Shown here: positions 29,512 through 44,959 of the stretch, piece by piece
How positions within the stretch are numbered: position 1 is the first letter of the stretch
How the letters are laid out: every line of letters starts with the position of its first letter
Origin: Radicibacter daui
GTDB taxonomy: Bacteria > Pseudomonadota > Alphaproteobacteria > Radicibacterales > Radicibacteraceae
Assembly: GCA_030657355.1 (NCBI GenBank)
Contig: CP131056.1
Span: 2,190,501-2,254,500 of the forward strand
DNA length: 64,000 nucleotides
Reading direction: 5' to 3'
Position numbers and translations under genes: made by a program
Notes under the pieces: generated by a model
Seen by the model: the letters and a program-made list of their open reading frames with translations, nothing else
Database searches by the model: none
What the model was told of the DNA's origin: nothing

Positions 29512-30726
29512 CTAGAAGCCGTGATCGAAGGCGAGGCACTCGACGATGTCGCCGGCCTGCGCCGCCAGGGCATGGGGCGGACGGCGGATCAGGCAATCGG
29601 CGCCCGCCAAAACGCTCAGCATGGAACTGTCCTGAGCCGTGCCAGCGGTGACCGAGGGCAGGCTATCCGCACCGGTCGCCGGTTCAAGCCGGGCGCGCAA
29701 ATAGTCCTCCCGCCCGTCATTGGCCGCGAGCGGTGCGGCAAGGCGGGCCGGGAAGGTGGGCAACAGGCCGGAGGCGCTCTCTCCGCACAGGCGGGCGATC
29801 GCCGGCTTCAGGAAGAGCAACGCGCATACCAGCGCGGACACAGGATTGCCGGGCAATCCCAGCAACGGCGTGCGGGCGAGGCGGCCGAATAGCAGCGGTT
29901 TTCCCGGTCGCATGGCGATGCGCCAGAAGTCGAGTTCCATGCCGCTGTCGCCGGCAACCTCGCGTACATGATCATGCTCGCCGACGGAGGCGCCGCCACT
30001 GGTCAGGATGAGGTCGGCATTGCGGGCGGCGCCAAAGGCGGCGGCCAGTGCCTCCGGCTCATCGCGGACAATGGGGTGCAGGTCGGCAAGTCCGCCCCAG
30101 CCGGTGATGGCGGCTGCCAGGGCAAAGGAATTGGAACTGGTGATGCCGGCGGGCTGCAGCGGTTCACCCGGCAGGGCGATTTCATCGCCGGTAGCGATGA
30201 TGGCGATGCGGGGCCGGCGATGGACGCTCACCCAGGGCACGTTCATCGCGGCGAGAAGGCCGATATCACGGGCGGTAAGGCGCCGGCCTGCCGGGATCAA
30301 CGGGTCGCCGGCGGTGAAATCAAGGCCTGCCTGCCGCACATGGCGACCCGGGCGGGTTTCGTGCTCCAGACGGATGTTGCTGCCTTCAGCCGTCACATTT
30401 TCCTGCAGGATGACGGTATCGGCGCCAGCAGGCAGCGGTGCACCGGTGAAGATGCGCACACACTGGCCGGGACCAACCGTTCCGGCAAATTGTTGACCGG
30501 CCGGAACGGCACCAATCACCTCCAGGCGGGCTCCGACCGGCGAGGCGTCTTCGCCCCGCGCGGCATATCCATCCATGGCGGAGACGGCGAGCGGCGGCTG
30601 ATCCCGTCGCGCTGTCACCGACACGGCGGTAATGCGGCCCGCAGCGGAGAGTAAATCTACGGTTTCAGGGCCTGTTGGCGACAGTGCCGAGAGAATACGC
30701 TCGCGCGCCTCGGCAACCGGGATCAT
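29512..30726 (-). CDS. moeA: Molybdopterin molybdenumtransferase MoeA
   Basis: Inserts molybdenum into adenylylated molybdopterin in cofactor synthesis. The 404-residue protein has the N-terminal segment [28 protein letters not shown], the MoCF-domain motifs IIATGDEI and [14 protein letters not shown], and [14 protein letters not shown]. It ends in a beta-sheet domain IV. The 4-base overlap with moaC shows translational coupling. Confidence 0.95.
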   Translation of the reverse strand: MIPVAEARERILSALSPTGPETVDLLSAAGRITAVSVTARRDQPPLAVSAMDGYAARGEDASPVGARLEVIGAVPAGQQFAGTVGPGQCVRIFTGAPLPAGADTVILQENVTAEGSNIRLEHETRPGRHVRQAGLDFTAGDPLIPAGRRLTARDIGLLAAMNVPWVSVHRRPRIAIIATGDEIALPGEPLQPAGITSSNSFALAAAITGWGGLADLHPIVRDEPEALAAAFGAARNADLILTSGGASVGEHDHVREVAGDSGMELDFWRIAMRPGKPLLFGRLARTPLLGLPGNPVSALVCALLFLKPAIARLCGESASGLLPTFPARLAAPLAANDGREDYLRARLEPATGADSLPSVTAGTAQDSSMLSVLAGADCLIRRPPHALAAQAGDIVECLAFDHGF

Positions 30727-31202
30727 CGCCGATACTCGCCGGAACGTCCGCCATCCTTGTGCTCAAGGCGGATGTCAGTGATCTGCATGCCGCGATCAAT
30801 CGCCTTGCACATGTCGTAAAGCGTGAGCGCCGCAACGGAGACAGCCGTCAGTGCTTCCATCTCCACGCCGGTACGGCCCTTGAGACGCACGGTTGCGGTG
30901 ATATGCACCGCACTTTCCGCCGCAACACCTTCCAGCTCCATATTCACCGCGCTGAGGGCGAGGGGATGGCAGAGCGGGATAAGGTCGGCAGTCTTCTTGG
31001 CGGCCATGATACCGGCAAGGCGGGCGACCTGGAACACGTCGCCCTTCTCGATATCGCCGGCGACGATGCGGGCAAGGGTTTCGGGCAGCATGAGCACCCG
31101 CGCGGAGGCGGTTGCCGTCCGCGCGGTGATCTCTTTCTCCGACACATCGACCATCTGTGCCGCGCCGCTGTCGTCAAAATGCGTAAGCCTGTTATCGCTC
31201 AC
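30723..31202 (-). CDS. moaC: Cyclic pyranopterin monophosphate synthase MoaC
   Basis: Second step of molybdenum cofactor synthesis, converting the MoaA product to cPMP. The 159-residue protein has the signatures [25 protein letters not shown] and [23 protein letters not shown]. It overlaps trpC and moeA by 4 bases on either side, placing cofactor synthesis within the tryptophan operon, an arrangement recurrent in Alphaproteobacteria. Confidence 0.96.
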   Translation of the reverse strand: MSDNRLTHFDDSGAAQMVDVSEKEITARTATASARVLMLPETLARIVAGDIEKGDVFQVARLAGIMAAKKTADLIPLCHPLALSAVNMELEGVAAESAVHITATVRLKGRTGVEMEALTAVSVAALTLYDMCKAIDRGMQITDIRLEHKDGGRSGEYRR

Positions 31203-32005
31203 GCCGCGGCCTCCAGCCCCAGCAGGGCGCGGGTGGCGGCGGTCACATCGTTCTGTCGCATGAGGCTTTCACCGACGAGGAAGCAGGAAGCACCGGCACG
31301 GGACATGCGCTGCAGATCGGCCGTCGTATAAAGCCCGCTTTCAGAGACGAGCAGCTTGTCCGCGCTGACGCGGGAAGCCAGCTCTTCCGTCGTCGCGATA
31401 TCGACGGCAAGTGTCTTGAGGTTGCGGTTGTTAACGCCCAGCAGCCGGCTCTTCAGCACCTTGAGCGCCCGGTCGAGTTCCACGCCGTCATGCACTTCAA
31501 CCAGCACATCCATGCCCCAACCCTGGGCGGCGGCCTCAAGCTCGGCGGCCTGGGTGTCTTCCAGGGCCGCCATGATGATGAGAATGCAGTCGGCGCCCAG
31601 CGCACGCGCCTCGGCCACCTGATAGGTGTCGAGCATGAAATCCTTGCGCAGGGCAGGCAGGCCGACCGCCGAGCGAGCGGCCACCAGATACTCGTCCTTG
31701 CCCTGGAACCAGGGCTCGTCCGTCAGCACCGAAAGGCAGGTGGCGCCGCCGGCCTCATAGGCGCGGGCGAGGGCGGGCGGATCGAAATCCGGCCGGATCA
31801 GACCCTTGCTGGGCGAGGCCTTCTTGATCTCGGCGATAAGACCGAAGCGGCCGGCGGCCACATGGGTCTCCAGCGCCTTGATGAAGCCGCGCGGGGCGGA
31901 GGCTGCACGGGCGGCAGCCTCCAGATCGGCAAGCGACACCACCGCTTTGCGGCGGGCGATATGGTCGCGCTTGTCGTCGCAGATGCGAACGAGGGTGTCA
32001 CTCAT
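31199..32005 (-). CDS. trpC: Indole-3-glycerol phosphate synthase
   Basis: TIM-barrel enzyme closing the indole ring in tryptophan synthesis. The 268-residue protein has [15 protein letters not shown] near the N-terminal third, [35 protein letters not shown] and VSESGL, all typical. No trpF fusion is present. It overlaps trpD upstream and moaC downstream by 4 bases. Confidence 0.96.
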   Translation of the reverse strand: MSDTLVRICDDKRDHIARRKAVVSLADLEAAARAASAPRGFIKALETHVAAGRFGLIAEIKKASPSKGLIRPDFDPPALARAYEAGGATCLSVLTDEPWFQGKDEYLVAARSAVGLPALRKDFMLDTYQVAEARALGADCILIIMAALEDTQAAELEAAAQGWGMDVLVEVHDGVELDRALKVLKSRLLGVNNRNLKTLAVDIATTEELASRVSADKLLVSESGLYTTADLQRMSRAGASCFLVGESLMRQNDVTAATRALLGLEAAA

Positions 32006-33039
32006 GCTGCAACAACTCCGTTGGTGTAGGCCACGAACCGCTCCAGCTTGGCACGGGCGGCCCCGCTGTCGATGAGGCTCGCCGCAAGCTCGGCACCCTC
32101 CTTCAGCGAGGACACCTTTTCGGAAACGATCAGTGCAGCAGCGCTGTTAAGCAGCACAATGTCGCGATAGGCACCGGGGGCGCCGTCCAGCAGGGCCCGC
32201 AGGGCAATGGCGTTTTCAGCAGGCGTACCGCCCTTGATGTCAGCCGGTTCAGCGCGGGAAAGGCCGGCTTCCTCGGGCGTCACGGTGAAGCTGCGGATGA
32301 AGCCGTCCTTGAGTTCGGCCACCTGGCTCGGACCGGTAGTGGTGAGCTCGTCAAGCCCGTCGCTGCCATGAACGACCCATGCGGCCTCGCTGCCCAGCAG
32401 GTTCAGCACCTGGGCAAGAGGCTCCACCAGGTTCGCCGAATACACCCCAAGCAACTGCCGGCGGGCGCCAGCGGGGTTGGAGAGTGGGCCCAGCACGTTG
32501 AAGATGGTGCGGGTGGCAAGGTCGACACGCACCGGCATCACATGGCGCATGGCGGCGTGATGTTTGGGCGCGAGCAGGAAACAGATGCCGACATCACGTA
32601 GTGCCGCTTCAAGCTGCGACACGTCGCAGTCCATATTGACGCCGAGGGCACCCAGTACATCGGATGCGCCGGATTTGGAGCTGAGCGCCCGGTTACCGTG
32701 TTTGGCGACAGGAACGCCCGCCGCGGCGCAGACAAAGCTGACGGCGGTCGAGATGTTGTAGGTGCCCTTGGCATCGCCGCCGGTACCGCAGGTGTCGATT
32801 GCCCCTTCCGGTGCGATGATCGACAGCGCCTTGGCCCGCATGGCCTTGGCCGCGCCGGTGATCTCGTCAACGGTTTCGCCGCGCACACGCATGGCCATCA
32901 GCAGCCCGCCCATCTGCGCCGGACTGGCACCGCCCGACATCATGATGTCGAAGGCGGTGGCAGCCTGGGTCTGATCAAGGGGAGAGCCGGTAGCAACCTG
33001 GGCGATGATGGGTTTCAGTGCCTCGAATTCGCCGCTCAT
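32002..33039 (-). CDS. trpD: Anthranilate phosphoribosyltransferase
   Basis: Transfers phosphoribose to anthranilate. The 345-residue protein has the PRPP-binding motif [34 protein letters not shown] and [12 protein letters not shown]. It overlaps trpG upstream and trpC downstream by 4 bases. It is a separate gene, not a TrpG-TrpD fusion. Confidence 0.96.
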   Translation of the reverse strand: MSGEFEALKPIIAQVATGSPLDQTQAATAFDIMMSGGASPAQMGGLLMAMRVRGETVDEITGAAKAMRAKALSIIAPEGAIDTCGTGGDAKGTYNISTAVSFVCAAAGVPVAKHGNRALSSKSGASDVLGALGVNMDCDVSQLEAALRDVGICFLLAPKHHAAMRHVMPVRVDLATRTIFNVLGPLSNPAGARRQLLGVYSANLVEPLAQVLNLLGSEAAWVVHGSDGLDELTTTGPSQVAELKDGFIRSFTVTPEEAGLSRAEPADIKGGTPAENAIALRALLDGAPGAYRDIVLLNSAAALIVSEKVSSLKEGAELAASLIDSGAARAKLERFVAYTNGVVAA

Positions 33040-33629
33040 GCTGCTGCCGTCTTTTGCTGGTTGAAGATGCCAAGGAAGTTCTTGAGCATGGCATGGCCAT
33101 GTTCGGTACGGATGCTCTCGGGGTGGAACTGGACGGAATGGATCGGCAGTTCCTTGTGGGCGAGCCCCATGATGACGCCGTCTTCCGTCCAGGCGGTCAC
33201 CTCAAGGCAATCCGGCAGGGTTTCGGGCTCGACAGCCAGCGAATGGTAACGCGTGGCCGTGAGCGGCGAAGGCAGGCCGGCAAAGACGGAGGACTGGGCG
33301 TGGTGGATCGGGCTCAGCTTGCCATGCATCGGTGCCGGAGCGCGCACGACCTTGCCGCCGAAGGCCTGGCCGATGGCCTGCATGCCAAGGCAGACGCCGA
33401 AAACCGGGATCTTGCGCTCTGCCGCCGCCTTGATGAGATCGAGGCAGATTCCGGCCCGGTCGGGGTCGCACGGGCCCGGCGAGATGACGATGCCGGCCGG
33501 CTGCTTGGCGATGGCCTCATCCACCGTGAGCGCATCGTTACGCCAGACATCACACCAGGCCCCGAGATCGCCAAAAAACTGGACGAGGTTGTAGGTGAAG
33601 CTGTCGTAGTTATCGATGAGCAACAACAT
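33036..33629 (-). CDS. trpG: Anthranilate synthase glutamine amidotransferase subunit
   Basis: Supplies ammonia from glutamine to TrpE. The 197-residue class I amidotransferase has the oxyanion region [13 protein letters not shown], nucleophile Cys80 in [16 protein letters not shown] and the His-Glu pair in VQFHPES. First gene of the trpG-trpD-trpC-moaC-moeA-GNAT run; trpE lies 1.5 kb upstream, separated by an oppositely oriented gene. Confidence 0.95.
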   Translation of the reverse strand: MLLLIDNYDSFTYNLVQFFGDLGAWCDVWRNDALTVDEAIAKQPAGIVISPGPCDPDRAGICLDLIKAAAERKIPVFGVCLGMQAIGQAFGGKVVRAPAPMHGKLSPIHHAQSSVFAGLPSPLTATRYHSLAVEPETLPDCLEVTAWTEDGVIMGLAHKELPIHSVQFHPESIRTEHGHAMLKNFLGIFNQQKTAAA

Positions 33630-33686
33630 GGATAGGCGCCATTTCTTCGTTAAGGCGATTTGTGAGGGAGCGCAGGTTAACGCCGT

Positions 33687-33751
33687 GTTCCAGCTTTGAC
33701 CAGAAGCCTTGACGCTGGAACAGGAAAGCGCGCATGACAGCCGCGCTTTCC
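33687..33751. promoter_or_regulatory. Two hairpins in the divergent trpG / deacetylase promoter region
   Basis: Two perfect inverted repeats lie between the divergent genes: 33687-33694 with 33714-33721 (8 bp), and 33723-33732 with 33742-33751 (10 bp). On the trpG side they fall in the leader. No short frame with tandem Trp codons is seen, so a classical attenuator is not supported. Neither hairpin has a T-run directly attached. Confidence 0.4.
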
Positions 33752-33827
33752 GGCGATTTTCCGGTTATTTTCCATCAGGTGCACGGCCGCGCCAGAAGGT
33801 GCGGTGCAAGGCAGGGTTAAAGAGCAC

Positions 33828-35039
33828 ATGGTCAGCAAGTCCGGAAAAGAAAAAGGTCTGCGCCGGTTCCGGCACTGGCATGGCGCCATCATCGCGCTCA
33901 TCGTCGGTGCGGCGCTGGGGGCTGCGGCCGCGCTGATCGGCCCGCACCAGCCTGAACCTGCCGATATGGCCGGGTCTTCCGCCAGCCAGCCGCAGGCTGC
34001 GGCAGCACCCGAAGCAGATCCGGCGCCGCCCTCTGGCAGCGTTGCGGGCATGATGGCCTCCGGCGGTGAAGAGGGCGCCGAGGCGACCGGCGCAACTTTT
34101 GTGGTTCCCGAAGCGCCGCAGATGTCGGCCCTGCCGGCCTCTGCTCCGCCCGTGGCGCCAGTTACCACAACCGGCACGGCGGCGCCTGCGCCTACCGCGC
34201 TCGCCTCGGCTCAGGCTGAAGCGAACGGAGCGGCCGAGCCTGAGATGGAAGAAAAACTGGCCCCCGGCCTTGCGGTCACCGAACCGCCGGCGGCAAACCA
34301 CCTGCCGCCGCTGCCGCCAGGCGCGCATCCGCGCATTGCCGTCATCATCGACGATATGGGCGTCGACTATAAACGCTCGCAGCTGATGGCGGCGCTGCAC
34401 TGGCCGCTTACTCTTTCCTATCTGCCCTATGCCACACGGGTCAGCGACCAGACGCGCAGTGCCGCCGCCAATGGGCACGAGATCATGCTGCATCTGCCGA
34501 CCCAGCCGCTGGGGCCGGCGAACCCCGGCCCGAATGCGCTCACGGTCAGCCTTTCGCCGCAGGTCCTGCACGAAAAGCTGCTGGCAAATCTGGATGCCTT
34601 TTCGGGTTATGTCGGCGTCAACAACCATATGGGCAGCCGCTTTACGGCCGATAGCGCGCACATGGCGCCGGTGCTGGAGGAGGTGGCCCGGCGCGGCCTG
34701 TTCTTCATCGATTCAAAGACGATCGGCAATTCCGTCGGCCGCAAGGTGGCCGAGCGCATAGGCATGATGTTCGCGGAGCGTGACGTCTTCATCGATGACG
34801 ATATGAGCCCGGCCAAGGTGGAGGGCCAGCTTGCCATCATCGAGCGGGTGGCGCGCAAATATGGCAGTGCCATCGCCATCGGCCATCCGCATGATGTGAC
34901 GCGCGAGGCGCTGGAGGCCTGGCTGCCGACGCTCAAGGGCAAGGGATTCGAACTGGTACCGGCCTCGGTAATCGTCCAGATGCGGTCTCACCAGCCGGCC
35001 CAACTGAGCGAAGTGAGCGCGAAACAGCGAGGCGGCTGA
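33828..35039 (+). CDS. Divergent polysaccharide deacetylase family protein
   Basis: A 403-residue protein of the DUF610/YibQ-type group. It has an N-terminal membrane anchor (about residues 20-40), then a ~120-residue low-complexity linker rich in Ala, Pro, Glu and Gly, and a C-terminal NodB-like barrel from about residue 168 (HPRIAVIIDDMGVDYK, HEIMLHLPTQPLGP, NNHMGSRFTAD, IAIGHPHDVTREALEAWL). The linker would let the enzyme domain reach across the periplasm to the wall. ATG 33828 is preferred to GTG 33804, which lacks a good site. The substrate is unknown. It is inserted between trpG and trpE on the opposite strand. Confidence 0.85.
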   Translation: MVSKSGKEKGLRRFRHWHGAIIALIVGAALGAAAALIGPHQPEPADMAGSSASQPQAAAAPEADPAPPSGSVAGMMASGGEEGAEATGATFVVPEAPQMSALPASAPPVAPVTTTGTAAPAPTALASAQAEANGAAEPEMEEKLAPGLAVTEPPAANHLPPLPPGAHPRIAVIIDDMGVDYKRSQLMAALHWPLTLSYLPYATRVSDQTRSAAANGHEIMLHLPTQPLGPANPGPNALTVSLSPQVLHEKLLANLDAFSGYVGVNNHMGSRFTADSAHMAPVLEEVARRGLFFIDSKTIGNSVGRKVAERIGMMFAERDVFIDDDMSPAKVEGQLAIIERVARKYGSAIAIGHPHDVTREALEAWLPTLKGKGFELVPASVIVQMRSHQPAQLSEVSAKQRGG

Positions 35040-35065
35040 GCGTCGCCAGAAGACGGCAGAAACAA

Positions 35066-35097
35066 AAAGGGGCACCTGCGGGTGCCCCTTTCTTTTT
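35066..35097. terminator. Bidirectional terminator between the deacetylase-like gene and trpE
   Basis: An 11-bp perfect stem (35066-35076 with 35081-35091) with a TGCG loop, an A-run on the left and T-rich DNA on the right, serves both convergent genes. Confidence 0.9.
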
Positions 35098-35121
35098 GCG
35101 TAAAGCGCAGGCGCCACGCGA

Positions 35122-36663
<1,542 letters not shown>

Positions 36664-36701
36664 GACCGTGATATCCGTGGTTGGTGTTTGGGGTGCGGGG
36701 G

Positions 36702-38627
36702 TTACTGGGTGGGGGAGGAGTAGAAGCTGTCGATGACCTGATGGTTGACCGTCACGCCGATGGTCCGGCGCAGGGCGGCACTCATTTCGGTCACCAGATC
36801 ATTGCCGAGCGGGCCGGCAAGGTCCTTGCGCAGCGCCTCGACGGCATCGCCGGCAGCCTTGGGGTCGGCAGCCTTGATCTCGTCCAGCTTGAAGACATAG
36901 GAGCCGCCGTCGGCATTGATCACCGCGACGTCGCCCTGTTTGGCGGCGAACATCGCGGCGACAACCGCCATAGACGGGGCCTTCTGCTTGCTGGCATCAG
37001 CCGGGGCGTCGGCCAGCTGACCATCGCGCTTGACCGGGCCGAAGGTCACGACATCGCGGTTCTGTTCGGCCGCGGTGGCCGAAGCGGAAGCGCCGTCGCG
37101 CATCTTGTCGGCCACCTGCTGGGCGAGCGAGCGGGAGCGCTTCTGCTGCTCGTCCTTGCGCCAGTCGGCCAGCACCTGCTCGTGCACTTCTTCCAGCGGG
37201 CGGGCTGCCGACGGGTCGATGCTGTCGACGCGGCCGAGATAGAGCGAGTTGCCCCCGGCATCGATCACGTCGCTGACCTGGCCGTTATCGACGGCAAAGA
37301 GCGCCGGAATGACGGTCTGGGCATCGGTGAGGCCCTGAACCGGCTTGCCGGACTTGTCGTCGCCCTTGCTGTCGGCGGTAACTGTGATGATCTCGGCACC
37401 GGCGGTCTTGGCGGCGTCTTCCAGGCTGGAGCCGCCGGCAATGTCGTCCTGCATATGCTGGATCATGGTGCCGAGTTCGTCAGACGCCTTTTCGTGCGCC
37501 AGTTCCCTGGCAAGGGCATCCTTGACCTCGGCCAGCGGCTTGACGGCACTCGGGGTGATCTTGCGCAGGGCGATCACGTGCCAGCCAAAGGCACTGTGCA
37601 CCGGATCGCTGATCCCGGCGGCGGGCAGCTTGAAGATGGTGTCGGCGAGCTCTGCCGGGAAACCGTCCTGGCTCAGATCGTCGGCATCGCTGATGACGGC
37701 ATCCGGCGCACCGGCAGCTTCTGCAGCGGCCTTGAGGTCGCCGCCATTGCTGCGGGCGGTTTCCGCCAGCTTCCTGGCCGCGGCCTCGTCCTGAACGATG
37801 GCCTGGGAGATGCTGCGCGTCTCGTCGGTTGTGTATTCGCTCTCGCGTGCCTTGTACTCATCCTCGATCGTCTGGTCGTCGATCTTGATGCCTTCGGCAA
37901 TCTTGTCGGCGGAAAGCGCGGCCACGGTCAGGTGGCGGTATTCCGGCGCCATGTAGTTCGCCTGATTGGCGTCGTAGAAAGCCTTGAGCGCGGCATCATC
38001 CGGCTGTTCGCCGACGGTAACGGCATCGTCGGGAATGAAGAGGCCGGAGGCGAGGCGGGCCTCGTTGCGATAGGTATAGATCAGCTCTGCCTGCGTCTTG
38101 CTGACGGCAGCGCCATTGGCGACCGCGCCGGCCACCTGGCTGCGCACCACGTCAGCCTTCAGCATGTCGATATACTGGGCTTCGGTGAGCTGCGCCTGAT
38201 TGAGACGCATGCGGAAGGCGTTGGCGTCGAAATTGCCGTCGGCGCCCTTGAATTCCGGCGAGGCGGCGATGCGCTGGCGCAGCAGGTCGGTGCCGGCGGA
38301 AAGGCCAAGCTGCTTGGCTGCCTGTTCGAACAGCTGCTCGTTGACCAGCCGCTCCAGCGTGCTGTCGAGAATGCCGAAGGCCTTGGCCTGATCGAGGGAG
38401 ATGTTCTGCCCCAGCGCGGCGCTGACACGGCGCAGCTCGAAATTCAGCTGCGTGTTATATTCCGGCAGCTTGATCTCGTGATCGCCAATCTTGGCCACGA
38501 TCTGGTCGCCGGTGCCGCGGTTGCGGAACACATCACCGATGCCCCAGACCGCGAAACTGGCGACGATGAGGACAAAAAGGCCCTTGATGATCCAGGAAGT
38601 GGCCTTCGATCGGATGGCTATCAACAT
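36702..38627 (-). CDS. ppiD: Peptidylprolyl isomerase PpiD-type (SurA N-terminal domain)
   Basis: An inner-membrane-anchored periplasmic folding factor. From ATG 38627 the 641-residue protein has a short cytoplasmic N-terminus, a membrane helix (about residues 13-32, IIKGLFVLIVASFAVWGIGD), a SurA-type helical chaperone domain with VAKIGDHEIKLPEYN, and a parvulin rotamase domain (about 240-370, with HVIALRKITPSAVKPLAEV). The C-terminal half is Ala/Asp/Lys-rich. The frame is open to 38681 but the anchor-proximal ATG fits the family. The tpiA-ppiD-trpE neighbourhood is common in Alphaproteobacteria. Confidence 0.9.
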   Translation of the reverse strand: MLIAIRSKATSWIIKGLFVLIVASFAVWGIGDVFRNRGTGDQIVAKIGDHEIKLPEYNTQLNFELRRVSAALGQNISLDQAKAFGILDSTLERLVNEQLFEQAAKQLGLSAGTDLLRQRIAASPEFKGADGNFDANAFRMRLNQAQLTEAQYIDMLKADVVRSQVAGAVANGAAVSKTQAELIYTYRNEARLASGLFIPDDAVTVGEQPDDAALKAFYDANQANYMAPEYRHLTVAALSADKIAEGIKIDDQTIEDEYKARESEYTTDETRSISQAIVQDEAAARKLAETARSNGGDLKAAAEAAGAPDAVISDADDLSQDGFPAELADTIFKLPAAGISDPVHSAFGWHVIALRKITPSAVKPLAEVKDALARELAHEKASDELGTMIQHMQDDIAGGSSLEDAAKTAGAEIITVTADSKGDDKSGKPVQGLTDAQTVIPALFAVDNGQVSDVIDAGGNSLYLGRVDSIDPSAARPLEEVHEQVLADWRKDEQQKRSRSLAQQVADKMRDGASASATAAEQNRDVVTFGPVKRDGQLADAPADASKQKAPSMAVVAAMFAAKQGDVAVINADGGSYVFKLDEIKAADPKAAGDAVEALRKDLAGPLGNDLVTEMSAALRRTIGVTVNHQVIDSFYSSPTQ

Positions 38628-38856
38628 GTCGCGGTGGCGTCCCGGCTTGTTTAGTGGGGGGCGAAATCCCGGCCAGATCATTGATTTTTCGTCAAAAATC
38701 GAAACGGGTGCCCCGAAAGGTGGCGGGCATCATATCGGCAGCTTCGGGGCGCGGCAACACGCCGTGGCGCTGGAAATTGGAGGCCATGACTGATAAACCC
38801 CGTGCCCGGACCTCATAGTGAGGCTTTTTCAGGCTCAAGACAGGGGACATGACAGC

Positions 38857-39603
38857 ATGTCGCGCAAGCTTATCGCCGGTAACTGGAAGATGAACATGAC
38901 CCGCGCCGAGGGTGTGGCGCTCGCCAGCGAACTGGCAGCGCGCCTGAAGGCGGCTTCGCCGGCCGGATTCGATATGCTGGTCTGCCCGCCGGCCACGCTG
39001 GTGGCGCCGGTGGCCGATGCGCTGGCCGGTACGGCGCTTGCCGTGGGCGGTCAGGATTGCAGCGCGCATGACAAGGGCGCACATACCGGCGATACCAGCG
39101 CGGCGATGCTGAAGGATCTGGGCGCCGGCTTTGTGCTGGTCGGCCATTCCGAGCGCCGCACCGATCACAAGGAAACCGACGCCGAAGTCGCCGCCAAGGC
39201 CGAAGCCGCCTGGCGCCATGGCCTTGTCGCCGTGATCTGCATCGGCGAGACCGAAGCCGAGCGCGATGCCGGCAAGACGCTTGCTGTCTGCTCGACCCAG
39301 CTCGCGGGCTCCATCCCGGCGGGTGCCACCTCTGCCAACACCGTGATCGCCTATGAGCCGGTCTGGGCCATCGGCACCGGCCGCACGCCGACCGCGGCGG
39401 ACGTTGCCGAGGTGCATGCCCATATCCGCAAGGAGCTGGCCGGCAAGGTCGACAACCCGGCCGCAACGCGCGTTCTCTATGGCGGTTCGGTCAAGCCGTC
39501 CAACGCTGCCGAGCTGATGGCTGTTGCCAATGTCGACGGCGCTCTGGTCGGCGGTGCGAGCCTCAAGGCCGATGATTTCTGGGGAATTGCCGCCGCCGTT
39601 TGA
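38857..39603 (+). CDS. tpiA: Triosephosphate isomerase
   Basis: Interconverts dihydroxyacetone phosphate and glyceraldehyde 3-phosphate. From ATG 38857, with AGGGGA 9 bases upstream, it has 248 residues. The N-terminal [10 protein letters not shown] lysine, [10 protein letters not shown] histidine and [11 protein letters not shown] glutamate are the catalytic set. It is divergent from ppiD, with a 229-bp shared promoter region. Confidence 0.97.
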   Translation: MSRKLIAGNWKMNMTRAEGVALASELAARLKAASPAGFDMLVCPPATLVAPVADALAGTALAVGGQDCSAHDKGAHTGDTSAAMLKDLGAGFVLVGHSERRTDHKETDAEVAAKAEAAWRHGLVAVICIGETEAERDAGKTLAVCSTQLAGSIPAGATSANTVIAYEPVWAIGTGRTPTAADVAEVHAHIRKELAGKVDNPAATRVLYGGSVKPSNAAELMAVANVDGALVGGASLKADDFWGIAAAV

Positions 39604-39697
39604 TGCCCGGAATGCCTGACCTGACAATATCCAGTATCAAGGGTACTGGAATTTGTGGTCAGGGGGCGTTATGTAGTGCCTCAATTAATCCGGCGAG

Positions 39698-39741
39698 GAG
39701 GTGGCGCGCTGCGGTCTGACCGGTCATTCGCGCGCTGCCTC
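39698..39741 (+). promoter_or_regulatory. Long hairpin in the secG leader
   Basis: A 12-bp stem with two G-U pairs (39698-39709 with 39730-39741) lies just before the secG start and sequesters a GAGGAGG purine run that would otherwise resemble a ribosome binding site. A second small stem CCAGTA/TACTGG lies at about 39630-39650. Function is unknown. Confidence 0.4.
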
Positions 39742-39764
39742 CTTGGCATTTTCTGGTTTGGGCC

Positions 39765-40139
39765 ATGACTCAAGTTGTTCTGATCATCCATCTTCTTCTT
39801 GCGCTGGCCCTGGTTGGCGTCGTGCTGCTTCAGCGCAGCGAGGGCGGTGCTCTCGGCATGGGCGGTGGCGGCGGTGCCGGCGGTTTCATGTCTGCACGCG
39901 GGCAGGCCAACCTGCTGACGCGTACCACGGCCATTCTGGCCGGTGCCTTCATGATCACCAGTGTTGTTCTGGCGCTGCTGGCGGGTCACCGCACCAGCGG
40001 CTCCGGTTCCATTGTGGACGGTATTCCCGCCCCGGCAGCGAGCGCCCCTGCGGTGCCGGCCGACGGTAGTGCCGCTCCGGCGACGGGTGAACCGGCCGCT
40101 CCGGCGTCCGGCGCTCCGGCAGTGCCGCTTTCGCAGTAA
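39765..40139 (+). CDS. secG: Preprotein translocase subunit SecG
   Basis: Small accessory subunit of the SecYEG channel. The 124-residue protein has two membrane helices (about residues 3-20 and 55-76) joined by the Gly-rich family motif LLQRSEGGALGMGGGGGAGGF, with QANLLTRTTAILA before the second helix. The C-terminal ~40 residues are an Ala/Pro low-complexity tail. The start lacks a strong ribosome site. Confidence 0.92.
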   Translation: MTQVVLIIHLLLALALVGVVLLQRSEGGALGMGGGGGAGGFMSARGQANLLTRTTAILAGAFMITSVVLALLAGHRTSGSGSIVDGIPAPAASAPAVPADGSAAPATGEPAAPASGAPAVPLSQ

Positions 40140-40219
40140 CCCTAGTCGGTTCTGGTAAGTTCAGGCCCCGGGCGAGATACGGTAACGGCGATCTCGCCCG
40201 AGGGCTCTGTCATGTTTGA

Positions 40220-41923
<1,704 letters not shown>

Positions 41924-41980
41924 GGCGGTGATCGGCCGGCTGCTTGAATCGCCGGTTTTTCAAACGGAGTAGTTCGAGAT

Positions 41981-42829
41981 ATGGCTTCCGCCATCACCAC
42001 GGTTAATGTCGGTTCGCTCAGCATCGCCAATGACCGGCCGTTTACCCTGATTGCCGGCCCTTGCCAGATCGAGGGTCGCGATCATGCGATGATGATGGCG
42101 GGCGCACTCAAGGAAGCGACCGAGAAGCTGGGTATCGGCTTCATCTACAAGAGTTCCTACGACAAGGCCAACCGCACCTCCGGCACCGCTGCTCGCGGCG
42201 TCGGCATGGAAAAGGGCCTCAAGATCCTTGAAGAAGTGCGCCAGCAGTTCGGCTGCCCGGTGCTGACCGATGTTCACGCCGCCGACCAGTGCGCGGCAGT
42301 GGGCGAGGTGGTCGACGTTATCCAGATCCCGGCCTTCCTGTGCCGGCAGACGGATTTGCTGCTGGCGGCTGCCGCCACCGGCAAGGCCATGAACATCAAG
42401 AAGGGCCAGTTCCTCGCGCCATGGGACATGGCCAATGTTGCGAAGAAGGTGGCCGACGCCGGCAATGACAAGGTCATGCTGTGCGAGCGCGGCGCTTCTT
42501 TCGGCTACAACACGCTGGTCTCCGACATGCGCAGCCTGCCGATCATGGCGCGCACCGGCCACCCGGTGATTTTCGACGCCACCCACTCGGTGCAGCAGCC
42601 GGGCGGGCAGGGTGCCTCCAGCGGCGGTCAGCGCGAGTTCGTGCCGGTGCTGGCCCGTGCTGCCCTGGCCATCGGCGTGGCCGGCGTGTTCATGGAAACC
42701 CATGAGGACCCGGACAACGCCCCGTCGGACGGCCCGAATATGGTGCCGCTGACCAGGGTGCCGGGACTGCTGGCACTGATGAAATCCTTCGACGAGCTGG
42801 CCAAGGCCAATCCTGTCGATATCGGCTGA
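41981..42829 (+). CDS. kdsA: 3-deoxy-8-phosphooctulonate synthase (KDO-8-phosphate synthase)
   Basis: Makes the KDO precursor of the lipopolysaccharide inner core from arabinose 5-phosphate and PEP. The 282-residue TIM-barrel protein has [42 protein letters not shown] and [14 protein letters not shown]. The ribosome site ACGGAG precedes the ATG. It lies 57 bases after pyrG and probably shares its transcript. Confidence 0.96.
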   Translation: MASAITTVNVGSLSIANDRPFTLIAGPCQIEGRDHAMMMAGALKEATEKLGIGFIYKSSYDKANRTSGTAARGVGMEKGLKILEEVRQQFGCPVLTDVHAADQCAAVGEVVDVIQIPAFLCRQTDLLLAAAATGKAMNIKKGQFLAPWDMANVAKKVADAGNDKVMLCERGASFGYNTLVSDMRSLPIMARTGHPVIFDATHSVQQPGGQGASSGGQREFVPVLARAALAIGVAGVFMETHEDPDNAPSDGPNMVPLTRVPGLLALMKSFDELAKANPVDIG

Positions 42830-42859
42830 GGCACCACGGGCAGGCGGGAGGAGAGCAAC

Positions 42860-44892
<2,033 letters not shown>

Positions 44893-44922
44893 TCTGCGAT
44901 AGCGGCCTGACAGGCTGAAAAG

Positions 44923-44959
44923 AAAGGGGCAGGGCGCCCGGTGCGCCTTGCCCCTTTTT
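44923..44959 (+). terminator. Rho-independent terminator after eno
   Basis: A 15-bp stem (44923-44937 with 44943-44957) with one G-U pair is followed by TTTTT. It lies 30 bases past the eno stop. Confidence 0.9.

Noticed and set aside
33630-33827. Tryptophan attenuator leader peptide
   Set aside because: The short frame on the minus strand has no Trp codons, and the hairpins lack T-runs. No candidate was found before trpE either.
36681-38654. 657-codon plus-strand frame opposite ppiD
   Set aside because: It mirrors ppiD codon by codon. Long antisense frames arise from high-GC codon bias; the ppiD translation has a membrane anchor and family domains, while the antisense product has none.
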